Source of the DNA: Massilia putida
GTDB lineage: Bacteria > Pseudomonadota > Gammaproteobacteria > Burkholderiales > Burkholderiaceae_D
Assembly: GCF_001941825.1 (NCBI RefSeq)
Contig: NZ_CP019038.1
Coordinates: 5,704,001-5,768,000 of the forward strand
Reading direction: 5' to 3'
Length of the DNA stretch: 64,000 nucleotides
The first letter of the stretch is position 1; every line of letters begins with the position of its first letter. Made by a program: the position numbers and the translations under genes. The notes under the pieces were generated by a model, which worked only from the letters and a program-made list of their open reading frames with translations, did no database searches and was not told the DNA's origin. Shown one piece after another: positions 16,778 to 25,426 of this stretch.

Positions 16778-18163
16778 TCAGCGCGCGCCGAGCTGGACGA
16801 AGGGCGAGAGCGTGGCCGCGCCCTTGGCCGGAGCGACCGCCTGCGCGATCTTGCTTTGCCCGTCCATGCGGAAGGTGGTGCGGAAGGCCACCGCGTCGGC
16901 GTCGAAGTACAGATGCATGCTGGTGGCGGTCTGCAGGCCGCCCGCCTTGGTGATCGTGTGGTAGTACTGCAGGTCCACCAGCAGCACATCGCCCTGACTC
17001 GAGAACGGTGCCGGGTGCTGCGAGAAGATCACCGGCAGGCCCAGCAGCGTGTTGCGTTGCACCTGCGCGAGCGAACCACCGAGGTTGACCTGGTAGCCGA
17101 TCGGCATGAAGGCCGGCATGCCGTTCCAGGTGATGCCGTAGAGCGCCGCCTGGACCGACTTGTTGATGATCCACACCCCCTTGTTCTCCGAGCCCGGCAT
17201 GAAGCGCGACTGCATGTTGAGCAGGTTCGTGAGCGTCAACGTCTGGGTCGGCTGGCCCTGGTCCTTGGGCACGGTAATCACCGCACCGGACTGGAAGGCG
17301 CCCAGCGGCACGCCATCGCCCTGGCCGTTGAGGATGGCCTCGTTGGTCTTCCAGCGGATACGCTCGGCGATCTGCTTGGGCAAGTACGACGTGAGCGCGT
17401 TGGTGTCCTCCAGAAGTTCGGAGGTGATGGGCACCAAGGCCATGAGCTTCTTGAGGCGCAGGGTGGTCAGGCCCAGTTGCGGCTTGGTCGCCTGCGCGAC
17501 GGAGGCCTCGCCTTGCCAATAGGCACGCACACCGTTCGATCCCCAAGGCGTGGTCTCGTCCTTCGGGAAGGACATGCTGTTGCCGGAGATCTCGACGTTG
17601 TCGGTCATCGGCAGCAGGCCATCCTCGCCCAGCGAGAGCGTGAAGATCTCCTGGGCGAACTGCGGCGGCACGGCAAAGCCGCCGTCCACACCGGCCGATT
17701 CGTTCGCCGCCAGGCCGGGGGCGACGGCACCGATCCCGGAGCCGACCAGCAGCCGCTCGTCGACCACGCCACCCGCGCGGCGCGCGATTTCGGCCTGTCG
17801 CACCGACTTCAGGAAGTCGCCGACGCTGGCAAAACCGCGCCGGGGATCGAGTTCGCGGTTGTCGCTGACGGAGATGGTGCTCGCGCCTGCCGGCGCACTG
17901 GCGGTAGTGGGATTGGGCCGGGCGCCGCCGCTCGATGCCAGCGCCACGGCGACGCTGGCCGAGCGCGCCTCCTCGGTGATCAGCGCCATTTCCCGGTCGA
18001 TGGCCGCAGACGCCGTCTCGATCTGAGCGCGCAGGGTATCGAAGCGACTGGCCTCTTCGGCCGTGAGATCGCGATTCTCGGCAGCGGCGCCCTCGGTCAA
18101 GGCGCGGGCGTCCTTGACCAGATTCGCTTTCCTGGCCTGAAGCTCTCGTAGGTGTTTGCTCAT
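16778..18163 (-). CDS. Major capsid protein, HK97 fold
   Basis: The 461-residue protein has the two-part plan of HK97 gp5-type capsid precursors. Residues 1-75 form a coiled-coil delta (scaffold) domain (LRELQARKANLVKDARALTE), probably removed by the S49 protease encoded next door. The capsid fold follows from about residue 150 (ESAGVDGGFAVPPQFAQEIF; MSFPKDETTPWGSNGVRAYW; ITSELLEDTNALTSYLPKQI). The C-terminal half contains YHTITKAGGLQTATSMHLYF. ATG 18163 has TGGAGAA upstream. It is separated from the protease gene by two tandem hairpins. Confidence 0.94.
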   Translation of the reverse strand: MSKHLRELQARKANLVKDARALTEGAAAENRDLTAEEASRFDTLRAQIETASAAIDREMALITEEARSASVAVALASSGGARPNPTTASAPAGASTISVSDNRELDPRRGFASVGDFLKSVRQAEIARRAGGVVDERLLVGSGIGAVAPGLAANESAGVDGGFAVPPQFAQEIFTLSLGEDGLLPMTDNVEISGNSMSFPKDETTPWGSNGVRAYWQGEASVAQATKPQLGLTTLRLKKLMALVPITSELLEDTNALTSYLPKQIAERIRWKTNEAILNGQGDGVPLGAFQSGAVITVPKDQGQPTQTLTLTNLLNMQSRFMPGSENKGVWIINKSVQAALYGITWNGMPAFMPIGYQVNLGGSLAQVQRNTLLGLPVIFSQHPAPFSSQGDVLLVDLQYYHTITKAGGLQTATSMHLYFDADAVAFRTTFRMDGQSKIAQAVAPAKGAATLSPFVQLGAR

Positions 18164-18180
18164 TGCGGGTTCTCCAAATG

Positions 18181-18214
18181 AAAAAACCCGCGCGGGTGAG
18201 CCACCTGAGCGGGT
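18181..18214 (-). terminator. T-tailed hairpin directly upstream of the capsid gene
   Basis: Minus strand: ACCCGC (18,214-18,209) pairs with GCGGGT (18,191-18,186), with inner GGTG/CACC pairing, followed by TTTTTT at 18,186-18,181. It stands 18 nt before the capsid ATG and repeats the plan of the hairpin next to it. Confidence 0.65.
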
Positions 18215-18217
18215 ATG

Positions 18218-18248
18218 AAAAAAGCCGCCGAGGTTTCCCTGGGCGGCT
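18218..18248 (-). terminator. Second T-tailed hairpin between head protease and capsid genes
   Basis: Minus strand: GCCGCC (18,247-18,242) and GGCGGC (18,229-18,224) form the stem, followed by TTTTTT. With the hairpin at 18,181-18,214 it makes a tandem pair. It could end the portal-protease transcript or tune the ratio of capsid to portal. Confidence 0.65.
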
Positions 18249-18287
18249 GTTCGTTGGTCCTGCCGAGCATTGCCCGGCAGGCAGAAA

Positions 18288-19211
18288 TCAAATCAAGGCC
18301 AGCGTGTTCCTGGCTTGCGTGAGACGGGACGTGGCACGGTTCTGCGCCCGGCCACGCTTCTGCATCATCGAGACCACCTCGTCGAAGGTGGCGATGCCGT
18401 CGACCATCTTTTGCGCGAGCGCGGCGTCCGCACCGAGCACACGGCCTTGGCCCATGCCCTCGCGCACACTGGCGATTGGCTGGCCGCGCCCCTTGGCGAC
18501 GGCTTTCGTAAACGCGCCGTAGTAGTCATCCACGCGCGATTGCATGAAGCCACGCGCCTCCTCGTTCAGCGGCTCGTAGGGGTTGCCCTCGACCTTGTAC
18601 TTGCCGGCCGAGATCAGCGTGGGCGTCACGCCGTCGGTGGCCAGCGCCTGCGAATAGTCGAAATGCGCCTGCCACACGCCGATGGAGCCGACTTCGCCAC
18701 CGGGCGTGACGTAGAGCTCGGCGGCGGCACAGCCGATCCAATAGGCCGCACTGGCCGCCAGGCTGTTGGCGATCGCCACCACAGGTTTGGCCGCGCGCGC
18801 CGACTGGATCTGATCGGCAAGCTCGGCCACGCCGTAGACACTGCCGCCTGGGCTGTCGATGTCGATCAGGATCTGGCCGACAGTGTCGTCAGCGAGCGCT
18901 TGGCGCAAGGCGGCGCCAAACATCTGTGTGCTGGTGGTGCCCGGGCCGGAGACGTCGTCGACCATGTTGCCGCGCTGGGTGACGACGCCATACAGCGGCA
19001 GCACCGCGATGCCATTGCCGCCGGCGGACTGTGCCGCTTGGCGTTTGAGTTGGCGTGCATCACGGTCCGCCATCACGCGAGCGAGGATGTCGTCGCCGGC
19101 CGGCTCATTTCTGGCCCACCGCCCGAAGACGGCGGTCAGTGCATTCAGCCGCTCCGGCATCAAGGCCCACGGCGTGGCCAGGAACTCGGCCAGCAGCAGT
19201 TCACGTTTCAT
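18288..19211 (-). CDS. S49 (SppA-like) head maturation protease
   Basis: Start ATG 19211 is chosen because an AGAGAAG site lies 6 nt upstream; the overlap with the portal gene is 11 nt. The 307-residue protein is a single-domain S49 peptidase of the phage head type. IDIDSPGGSVYG (residues 117-128) is the oxyanion region, ANSLAASAAYWIG places the nucleophile at Ser154, and SAGKYKVEGNPYEPL holds the general-base lysine at 204 or 206. It cleaves the delta domain from the capsid precursor during prohead maturation. The order portal-protease-capsid is the HK97 standard. Confidence 0.92.
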   Translation of the reverse strand: MKRELLLAEFLATPWALMPERLNALTAVFGRWARNEPAGDDILARVMADRDARQLKRQAAQSAGGNGIAVLPLYGVVTQRGNMVDDVSGPGTTSTQMFGAALRQALADDTVGQILIDIDSPGGSVYGVAELADQIQSARAAKPVVAIANSLAASAAYWIGCAAAELYVTPGGEVGSIGVWQAHFDYSQALATDGVTPTLISAGKYKVEGNPYEPLNEEARGFMQSRVDDYYGAFTKAVAKGRGQPIASVREGMGQGRVLGADAALAQKMVDGIATFDEVVSMMQKRGRAQNRATSRLTQARNTLALI

Positions 19212-20493
19212 CGTCATCTTCTCTGTCGTTGATCTTGTTGGGCTCTGCGTTGTCGTCGTCCGGCGGCGGCGCCTGGGCCGGTTGCTGGTTGGGACCCGTC
19301 GCGCCCATGTTGAGCGCGACCAGCGGCTCGTCCAGTCCTGGCAGCGGCGCGTAGTTCTCCGCCAGGCGCACCTCGTTGCGCGTGAGCGCGCCCATACTGA
19401 CCATCGCCGAGTAATAGGTCGCCCGGCTGTTGGCATCACCGCGCATCAAGGCGGCGAAGTCGAATTCGCAGTCCAGGCCTTCGTCGTCGAGCATCAGGTC
19501 GGCGCGGATGCTGGCCTCCCAGCGCTCGGCCCACGGCCGCATGGTGTAGCGCACGAACTCGATCGACTGCTGCTCGATGTTGTTGTTGGTCGCCCGGTCC
19601 AGGTCCGCGATCATGTGCGGCGGCACGCGGAACAGGCGCGCGATGTCTGTGACCTGGAATTTCCTGAGCTCCAGGAACTGCGCCTCCTTGTTGGTGACGC
19701 CGACTTCGTGGTATTTCATGCCGGCTTCCAGCACCAGCACTTTGCCGCGATTCATTGCGCCTTGCGCGTTCTGGTAGGACTCGCGGAAGTTGTCGCGGGC
19801 GGGCTTGTCCTTGAAGGTGCCTGGATATTCGATCCAGCCACCGGTGGGCTTGGCGTCGTTGGCGAAGAAGCGCGAGCCGTAGTCTTGGGCGGCCAGGGCC
19901 AGCCCGAAACTCTCTCGTGCCATCTCGATGGGCGATAGGCCGATCATGCCGTCGGAGGACAGACCCCGCAGGTGCCACACCGCACCGCGCGGCAATATGG
20001 TCTGGTTTCCAAAACGGTCGAGGATTCGGTAGCTGTAGTCATCTGCCTGCGTGTTCGAGAGCACCAGGCTCACCCGATCCGGGTGGACCGGAATCAGGTC
20101 GGTGATCTCGCCAGCGGCGTTGCTGACGATGCGACAGAACGCATTGCCGCGCAGCGCCAGATGCCCCATCAGCATCTCGCGCCACTCGAACGGGTTCTGG
20201 AACCGGTTCGGTCGGATGTGGAACAGCCGGTACAGCCAGTGATCCGTCACTTCGACCTTGCCACCCTTCTTGCCTGGTCGGTACAGGATGAACGGCAGCG
20301 ACGCCATGCTCTCGGCCAGGATGCGCACGCAGGCGTAGACGGCCGACAGCCGCAGGGCTGTCTCAGATGAGATGCGCGCGCCGCTGGTGGTACGCATCGT
20401 GACCGGCTCAAACCAGAACGATCCCCACGGGCTGCGGTCGTCGGAGTCGGCGCTGGGACCGAAGCGGCGGAAGAAATCGGCGAGCCGGCCCAT
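19201..20493 (-). CDS. HK97-family portal protein
   Basis: The 430-residue protein forms the dodecameric portal through which DNA enters the head. Diagnostic segments are LSAVYACVRILAESMASLPF (residues about 48-68), NRFQNPFEWREMLMGHLALR, and KFQVTDIARLFRVPPHMIAD, which are conserved in HK97-type portals. The C-terminal 40 residues are Pro, Asp and Glu rich. ATG 20493 overlaps the terminase stop; a GTG one codon earlier is possible. Neighbours are the large terminase and the protease. Confidence 0.94.
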   Translation of the reverse strand: MGRLADFFRRFGPSADSDDRSPWGSFWFEPVTMRTTSGARISSETALRLSAVYACVRILAESMASLPFILYRPGKKGGKVEVTDHWLYRLFHIRPNRFQNPFEWREMLMGHLALRGNAFCRIVSNAAGEITDLIPVHPDRVSLVLSNTQADDYSYRILDRFGNQTILPRGAVWHLRGLSSDGMIGLSPIEMARESFGLALAAQDYGSRFFANDAKPTGGWIEYPGTFKDKPARDNFRESYQNAQGAMNRGKVLVLEAGMKYHEVGVTNKEAQFLELRKFQVTDIARLFRVPPHMIADLDRATNNNIEQQSIEFVRYTMRPWAERWEASIRADLMLDDEGLDCEFDFAALMRGDANSRATYYSAMVSMGALTRNEVRLAENYAPLPGLDEPLVALNMGATGPNQQPAQAPPPDDDNAEPNKINDREDDDET

Positions 20494-22205
20494 CACAGCA
20501 CCATCACTTCGTAGCTGCTGTCGATCACGATGCCGTCACCCGGTTTGATCGCGCGCGAGATCGCCATGATCAGGGCGACGATGCCGTCGATCTTGTTCTC
20601 CGGGCGCTCCTTCCTCGGGTAGATGTTGTCCTTGGCGTCCAGATGCGCGACCACGTTGCTGGCCATCCACGCCAGCACCGGATCGCCGTCGTGAACGAGC
20701 TTCTTCTGCAGCACCAGCGCCTCCAGCGTCTTCATCGGCTCGCTGAAATTGAGCACCGTCGGGCGCACCTCGATCATCGGCAAGCCTTCGGCCAGCATTC
20801 GCGTCGACAGCTGCGTGGCCTGGAATGGATCGAAGGCCACGGCTTGCACAGAGAAGCGCGATGCCATGGCGGTCAGGTCGGCCTCGATCCAGCTGAAATC
20901 GATGACGTTGCCCGGTGTCACCGTTAGGCGCCCAGTGCGCATCCAGCCGGGATACTGGCTGTTGCCGGCGGCCTGGACCGTGTCCTCCGGCAGGTAGTAC
21001 TTGCCGAACACCGCGTAGGCATCAGCGATATCCGGATGCTGGAACACCAGCACGAGGGCAGCAATGTCGGTCTTGCTGGCCAGATCCAGGCCGATCCAGC
21101 ACGGCTGGCCCTCAAAGGCATCCAGGTCCAGCGTGGAGTCGCCACAGGCATCCCAGGCCCGCATGTCCATCCACGCCGTGTCGGCGTTGACCCACTCGTT
21201 GAGGTGCTTGGTCTTGAAGTTGTTGATGGCGCTGGGCAATTGCATGGCCTTGGCCTGCAGCGGCCCCAACACCTCCGGACGCACCGAGATGCCCCAGTTG
21301 GGATTTGCCTTGATCAGCGCCGGCTCGGTATCCCAGGCGTCGTCGTCATCCAGTCCGTAGATGATTCCGAACTGGGTGTCGTCCTGGATCACCCCGTCGA
21401 GTAGCTTGGTGACGAAGGTGCGCACCTCGTAGCAGATGCCGGCGCGGTTGCTGCCGGCGGTCGTGATCACCCAGAGCAGCGAGTTGTCGCGTTTACCGGT
21501 ACCAGTTTCGACCACGTCGTAGACCGTGCGCGTCTTGTGCGCGTGCAGCTCATCGACGCAGCCGAAATGGATGTTCAGGCCGTCCAGCGTCGAGCCCTCG
21601 GCTGACAGCGCCTCGAACTTGGAACCGCTGGCCAGCACATGCATGTTGTGCGCGCCCACGTTCACTGAAAACCGGCTGCGAAAACCGGCGCTGCGCCGTG
21701 CCATCGTCTGTGCGTCGCCGAACACGATGCGTGCCTGGTCCCGTGTGGTGGCGAGGCTATACACCTCGGCGCCACCCTCGCCATCGGCGGCCAGCATGTA
21801 CAGGCCCACAGCCGAGGACAATGTGGACTTGGCATTGCCGCGCGGCACCTCGATGTAGGAGCGCCGAAAGCGCCGCTTACCATCGGACTTCACCCAGCCG
21901 AATACGGTGGACAGGATGAATACCTGCCACGGCTCCAGGCTGATCGGTTCGCCGGCCAGCGGCCCCTTGACGTGTGGCAGCCGCTCGATGAAGGCACACA
22001 GGTTGTCGGCCGGCTGAAAGGTGCGGCCTTCCTTGTCCTTCAACTTCGGGTTGAAGCGATAAGGACTGGCCTTGCCCGTGTACCGCGCCAGGTCATCCAG
22101 TTGACGCTGGCAGGCCCGCTGCACCCAGCGGCAAGCCAGAATTTCTCCGGCGACCACGGCTTCGGCGTAGCGACGGGCGGCGGTGGCGTAGTTCGTGGTT
22201 GCCAT
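20493..22205 (-). CDS. terL: Terminase large subunit
   Basis: Start ATG 22205 gives 570 residues and follows the small terminase stop by 8 nt. The ATPase domain has the Walker A variant PRGNAKST (residues 121-128) and the Walker B segment FGCVDELHAHK. The RNase H-like nuclease domain shows GLDLASKTDIAALVLVFQH and, near the C-terminus, ENKIDGIVALIMAISRA, which supply its acidic residues. This is the Terminase_1/HK97-P27 type, which packages DNA into the prohead through the portal. An adjacent HNH protein is typical for cos-type members of this group. Confidence 0.95.
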   Translation of the reverse strand: MATTNYATAARRYAEAVVAGEILACRWVQRACQRQLDDLARYTGKASPYRFNPKLKDKEGRTFQPADNLCAFIERLPHVKGPLAGEPISLEPWQVFILSTVFGWVKSDGKRRFRRSYIEVPRGNAKSTLSSAVGLYMLAADGEGGAEVYSLATTRDQARIVFGDAQTMARRSAGFRSRFSVNVGAHNMHVLASGSKFEALSAEGSTLDGLNIHFGCVDELHAHKTRTVYDVVETGTGKRDNSLLWVITTAGSNRAGICYEVRTFVTKLLDGVIQDDTQFGIIYGLDDDDAWDTEPALIKANPNWGISVRPEVLGPLQAKAMQLPSAINNFKTKHLNEWVNADTAWMDMRAWDACGDSTLDLDAFEGQPCWIGLDLASKTDIAALVLVFQHPDIADAYAVFGKYYLPEDTVQAAGNSQYPGWMRTGRLTVTPGNVIDFSWIEADLTAMASRFSVQAVAFDPFQATQLSTRMLAEGLPMIEVRPTVLNFSEPMKTLEALVLQKKLVHDGDPVLAWMASNVVAHLDAKDNIYPRKERPENKIDGIVALIMAISRAIKPGDGIVIDSSYEVMVL

Positions 22206-22213
22206 CAGCCCGC

Positions 22214-22675
22214 CTACCCAGCGATGTCCGCCCAGGGATCGAGGTCGTCCTCGGCCGCCTCCATGGGCAGCGTGACACGCGAGCGCGAGGCCGGCGTGAA
22301 GCCCATCTCGGTCGCCGCCTTGGTCATGATCTGCGCCTGCTTGTTGGCGATGGCCAAGTACGGCGACTGCATCGGCACGCCGGTGTTGGGCGCCTTCACC
22401 AGCAATCCCGTCTTGCTGATGCCGGCTTGCGCTTTGCGGTACAGGTCGGCGGCGCAGGCCCACACTTCCAGTACCGACATGTCGAGGCGCTTCAGGAGAT
22501 GCGGCGGCGCGCATTCCAGCGCGTAGCGCCAGGCGGACTTCGCGCCCTCGCTCATGTACTCGGGCGGCTCGACCAGATCCCCTTGCGGTTTGGGCTCGCG
22601 CAGGTTGGTGCGGCACTTCTGCAGCGTTCCCTTGATTTGCTTGACGGTGGTGGGCAGCGGCTTGCGTCCGGCCAT
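22214..22675 (-). CDS. terS: Terminase small subunit, P27 family
   Basis: The 153-residue protein begins MAGRKPLPTTVKQIKGTLQK, the typical opening of P27-family small terminases, and continues with APPHLLKRLDMSVLEVWACA and NPYLAIANKQ-like PYLAIANKQAQIM, which are family hallmarks. It binds the packaging site on phage DNA and recruits the large subunit. The acidic C-terminus (EAAEDDLDPWADIAG) likely contacts TerL. It lies 8 nt before terL. The 120 nt upstream to the HNH gene contain no gene and could hold the packaging site. Confidence 0.92.
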   Translation of the reverse strand: MAGRKPLPTTVKQIKGTLQKCRTNLREPKPQGDLVEPPEYMSEGAKSAWRYALECAPPHLLKRLDMSVLEVWACAADLYRKAQAGISKTGLLVKAPNTGVPMQSPYLAIANKQAQIMTKAATEMGFTPASRSRVTLPMEAAEDDLDPWADIAG

Positions 22676-22795
22676 GGAAGTCGGGTCCTCGAAGGGGGAG
22701 TCCCCCCTGTTTCAATTTGCACGCGAAAAAATTTGACTGGGCGCGCGGTCTTTTGCGATTAGCGCCCAAGGAATTCACCCCCCTACCGGGGAGCA

Positions 22796-23194
22796 TCAAA
22801 AGCTGTCGTTGCCGGGCACCCCGGGCTTGGCCACCGGATCACGCGGCTGGCGCGATTCCTGGGCCGTCTTGAGCACGTGGCAGCGGTGGCAGATCGCCTG
22901 GCAGTTGTCGGGGTGATCGGTGCCGCCTTGTGACTTGGGCACGACGTGGTCCACCGCTACGGCCGGCGTCAGGCGTCCGGAACGTTTGCACGGCTGGCAC
23001 AGTCCTTGGTCGCGTCGCATGACGAAGGCGCGCAGCTTCTGCCATTTCGCGCCGTACCCGCGCTGGTGCGCGTTGCGCCGGTCCTGGTACCAGCCAACCT
23101 TCTCGCGTTGGTGGTCGGCGCAGTAGCCGGAGCCGTCCTGGACCAGCTTGCCGCAACCGGGGTGGCGACAGGGCGTGGGAGCTTTGCGGGGCAT
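22796..23194 (-). CDS. HNH endonuclease
   Basis: From ATG 23194 it is 132 residues. Two zinc-binding Cys pairs frame the fold: CRHPGCGKLV...GYCADH near the start and CQPCKRSGR; the catalytic motif AVAVDHVVPKSQGG holds the HNH His, followed by DHPDNCQAICHRCHVLKTA with Asn and the second His. Phage HNH proteins beside P27/HK97 terminases help cos cleavage. A TTG at 23209 would add five residues; neither start has a good ribosome binding site. Confidence 0.88.
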   Translation of the reverse strand: MPRKAPTPCRHPGCGKLVQDGSGYCADHQREKVGWYQDRRNAHQRGYGAKWQKLRAFVMRRDQGLCQPCKRSGRLTPAVAVDHVVPKSQGGTDHPDNCQAICHRCHVLKTAQESRQPRDPVAKPGVPGNDSF

Positions 23195-23302
23195 CGAGGG
23201 CCAGTTCAAGAAAGAAGCGACGAATGCGGAAACAGTGCTTGGCTTCTCGGCGGAATGAAGCGTTCATACGAACACCATCAACCACCCGAAGGAGTCCAGC
23301 GA

Positions 23303-23500
23303 ATGGCCTACACCAGCAACGAATTCACGGTCGACGAGATCGGCTTCATCCAGACCGCGCTGACCAAGGTGCTCGCCGCCGCAGCCCGAGGTGAGATCGA
23401 CCTCAACCGACTGGCCCGCGAAGAACTCGCATCGCGCGGCCTCGATGACAAAGGCAACTGGGTCGGCTTCGACCGTGCCAAACAAATCCACAACGTCTGA
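23303..23500 (+). CDS. Small plus-strand phage protein, 65 aa
   Basis: ATG 23303 has GGAG 9 nt upstream. The 65-residue product MAYTSNEFTVDEIGFIQTAL is helical and charged, with REELASRGLDDKGNWVGFDR near the end. I do not recognise a named family. It runs against the surrounding minus-strand genes and forms a pair with the DUF3489 gene 16 nt downstream, so the two look like an independent unit (moron) between packaging and early genes. Confidence 0.6.
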   Translation: MAYTSNEFTVDEIGFIQTALTKVLAAAARGEIDLNRLAREELASRGLDDKGNWVGFDRAKQIHNV

Positions 23501-23516
23501 ACTTCAGGAGATCGCC

Positions 23517-23990
23517 ATGACCATGCAACTCACTCCCGCCCAGCACGCCATCCTGGCCTACGCCCATCAACACACCGAGGGCAAGATCACCTGGTTCCCG
23601 GACCACATCAAAGGCGGCGCGCGCAAGAAGGTGCTCGGCGGACTGTCCAATCGCGCCCTGATCACGAACACGGGCGGCGACTGGTTCATCGCCGCCGAGG
23701 GTTACGACGCGCTGGGTGTTCCGCGCAAGGCGCCGGTCAGCGCCAAAGTGATCGACGAAGCCATCGAGCAGGCCAAGCCACGCACCCGGGAGAACAGCAA
23801 GCAAGCCCAGGTGATCGCGATGCTCAAGCGACCCGAAGGCGCCACGATCGCGCAGATCTGCGAGGCCACGGGATGGCAGGCGCATACCGTGCGCGGCACC
23901 TTTGCCGGCGCCTTCAAGAAGAAGCTCGGCCTGACGATCACATCGACCAAGGAGAGCGGTGGCGAACGGATTTACGCCATCACCGGCTGA
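23517..23990 (+). CDS. DUF3489 domain protein, DNA-binding-like
   Basis: Start ATG 23517 follows AGGAG by 6 nt and gives 157 residues. The C-terminal 65 residues match DUF3489: KQAQVIAMLKRPEGATIAQI, then CEATGWQAHTVRGTFAGAF and KKKLGLTITSTKESGGERIY. The pattern is a winged-helix or HTH fold, and proteins of this kind are common on mobile elements of proteobacteria with unknown roles. The N-terminal half resembles a short winged-helix repeat too (ILAYAHQHTEGKITWFPDHI). Its end overlaps the tail end of the convergent methyltransferase gene by 19 nt. Confidence 0.8.
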   Translation: MTMQLTPAQHAILAYAHQHTEGKITWFPDHIKGGARKKVLGGLSNRALITNTGGDWFIAAEGYDALGVPRKAPVSAKVIDEAIEQAKPRTRENSKQAQVIAMLKRPEGATIAQICEATGWQAHTVRGTFAGAFKKKLGLTITSTKESGGERIYAITG

Positions 23991-25234
23991 TCAGCCTCGA
24001 GCGTCGGACCGAATTTCGCGCCATCGCTGGCGCGTATCGCTTCTTGCCCGGTGTAGTCCTGCCAGCGGCGCACGATCACGTCGACGTACTTCGGATCGAG
24101 TTCGATCAGGCGTGCCCGTCGGCCAGATCTTTCGCAGGCGATCAGCGTCGAGCCGGAACCGCCGAACGGATCGAGCACGATGTCTTTCGTCTTGCTGCTG
24201 TTGCGCACCGCGCGTTCGACGAGTTCCACCGGCTTCATGGTCGGGTGCAAGTCGTTCTTGGCTGGCTTCTTGATGTTCCAGACATCGCCCTGATCGCGGG
24301 CGCCACACCAGTAGTGATCGGTGCCATCGCGCCAACCGTAGAGAATGGGCTCGTACTGGCGCTGATAGTCGGCGCGGCCGAGGGTGAAGGTGTTCTTGGC
24401 CCAGATGATGAAGGTCGACCAACGACCGCCGGCAGAGCGGAAGGCCGATTGCAGGGTGTCGAGTTCGCTGGAACTCATGGCCACGTAGACCGCGCCCTTG
24501 GTCACGCCCAAGATGTTCTGACAGGCGGCAAGCAGGAATGCTTCGAAGCCGTCGCCCAGGTTGTCGTTCAGGATCGGACGGTTCTTGCCGCGCAATTTGT
24601 CCTTGGCGGTGTTGGCGTAGTTCACGTTGTAGGGTGGATCGGTGAAAGCCATGTCTGGCAATTCGTCACCGAGCAGCAGCTTGTAGTCGTCCGCCTTGGT
24701 GGCGTCGCCACACAGCAGCTTGTGATCGCCCAGCAACCACACGTCGCCCGTCTTGGAGATGGGTGTCTCGGGCACCTCCGGCACGGCATCGTCGTCGGCG
24801 AGCCCGTCCTTGGTGGCTTCGTCGCCTGCGATCAGCGCTTCCCATTCTTCCGGAGAAAAGCCCGTCAGTCCGAGATCGAAGCCGGCGTCCTTCAATTCGG
24901 ACAACTCAATGCCCAGCAGTTCGTCTTCCCAGGAGGCGTTCTCGCCGATCTTGTTGTCGGCCAGGATCAGTGCCCGGCGCTGCGTGTCCGTCAGATGATC
25001 CAGAGGGACGACCGGCACCTCCGTCATGCCCAGCTTGCGGGCCGCCAGCAGGCGGCCGTGGCCGGCGATCACATTGTTCTTGCCATCGATCAGGATCGGC
25101 GCACCCCAACCGAACTCGCGTATGCTGGCGGCGATCTGCGCGACCTGGGCATCCGAGTGCTGCTTGGCATTGCGGGCATACGGGATCAGCGAGTCGATCG
25201 ATCGGTAGTGGATCTGCAGTGCGCTCATCGGCAT
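23972..25234 (-). CDS. ParB-domain / N6-adenine DNA methyltransferase fusion
   Basis: Residues 1-95 are a ParB/sulfiredoxin-type domain (NVIAGHGRLLAARKLGMTEV), and residues 165-405 a beta-class DNA methyltransferase with catalytic DPPY at 199-202 and the SAM-binding motif LDPFGGSGST near residue 370. Such phage-borne solitary methyltransferases modify host-type sites to protect phage DNA from restriction or act in regulation. No cognate nuclease is encoded beside it. ATG 25234 or 25228 are both possible; neither has a clear ribosome binding site. A T-tailed hairpin precedes the gene by 10 nt. Confidence 0.93.
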   Translation of the reverse strand: MPMSALQIHYRSIDSLIPYARNAKQHSDAQVAQIAASIREFGWGAPILIDGKNNVIAGHGRLLAARKLGMTEVPVVPLDHLTDTQRRALILADNKIGENASWEDELLGIELSELKDAGFDLGLTGFSPEEWEALIAGDEATKDGLADDDAVPEVPETPISKTGDVWLLGDHKLLCGDATKADDYKLLLGDELPDMAFTDPPYNVNYANTAKDKLRGKNRPILNDNLGDGFEAFLLAACQNILGVTKGAVYVAMSSSELDTLQSAFRSAGGRWSTFIIWAKNTFTLGRADYQRQYEPILYGWRDGTDHYWCGARDQGDVWNIKKPAKNDLHPTMKPVELVERAVRNSSKTKDIVLDPFGGSGSTLIACERSGRRARLIELDPKYVDVIVRRWQDYTGQEAIRASDGAKFGPTLEADQPVMA

Positions 25235-25243
25235 CCATAAATG

Positions 25244-25276
25244 AAAAAACCCGCCGAGAGCGATGCTCCGGGCGGG
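25244..25276 (-). terminator. T-tailed hairpin upstream of the methyltransferase gene
   Basis: Minus strand: CCCGCC (25,276-25,271) and GGCGGG (25,255-25,250) form the stem with an inner GGAGC/GCTCT helix, followed by TTTTTT at 25,249-25,244. It probably ends the early transcript coming from the right, so the late genes would need their own promoter or antitermination. The 150 nt to its right hold no gene. Confidence 0.7.
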
Positions 25277-25426
25277 CTACAAGTCGATTCGATGCGAGAC
25301 ACAGCTCTCGCAACCATAGAGAGAATTTACCCCTGATCGCCGCAAAACGCGACACCCCGGAAAGCGTGCAATCCCATCAAGCGTTAGCAATGGCTGGCGC
25401 TCGTCAGCAGCCACCAGCAACTTCAC

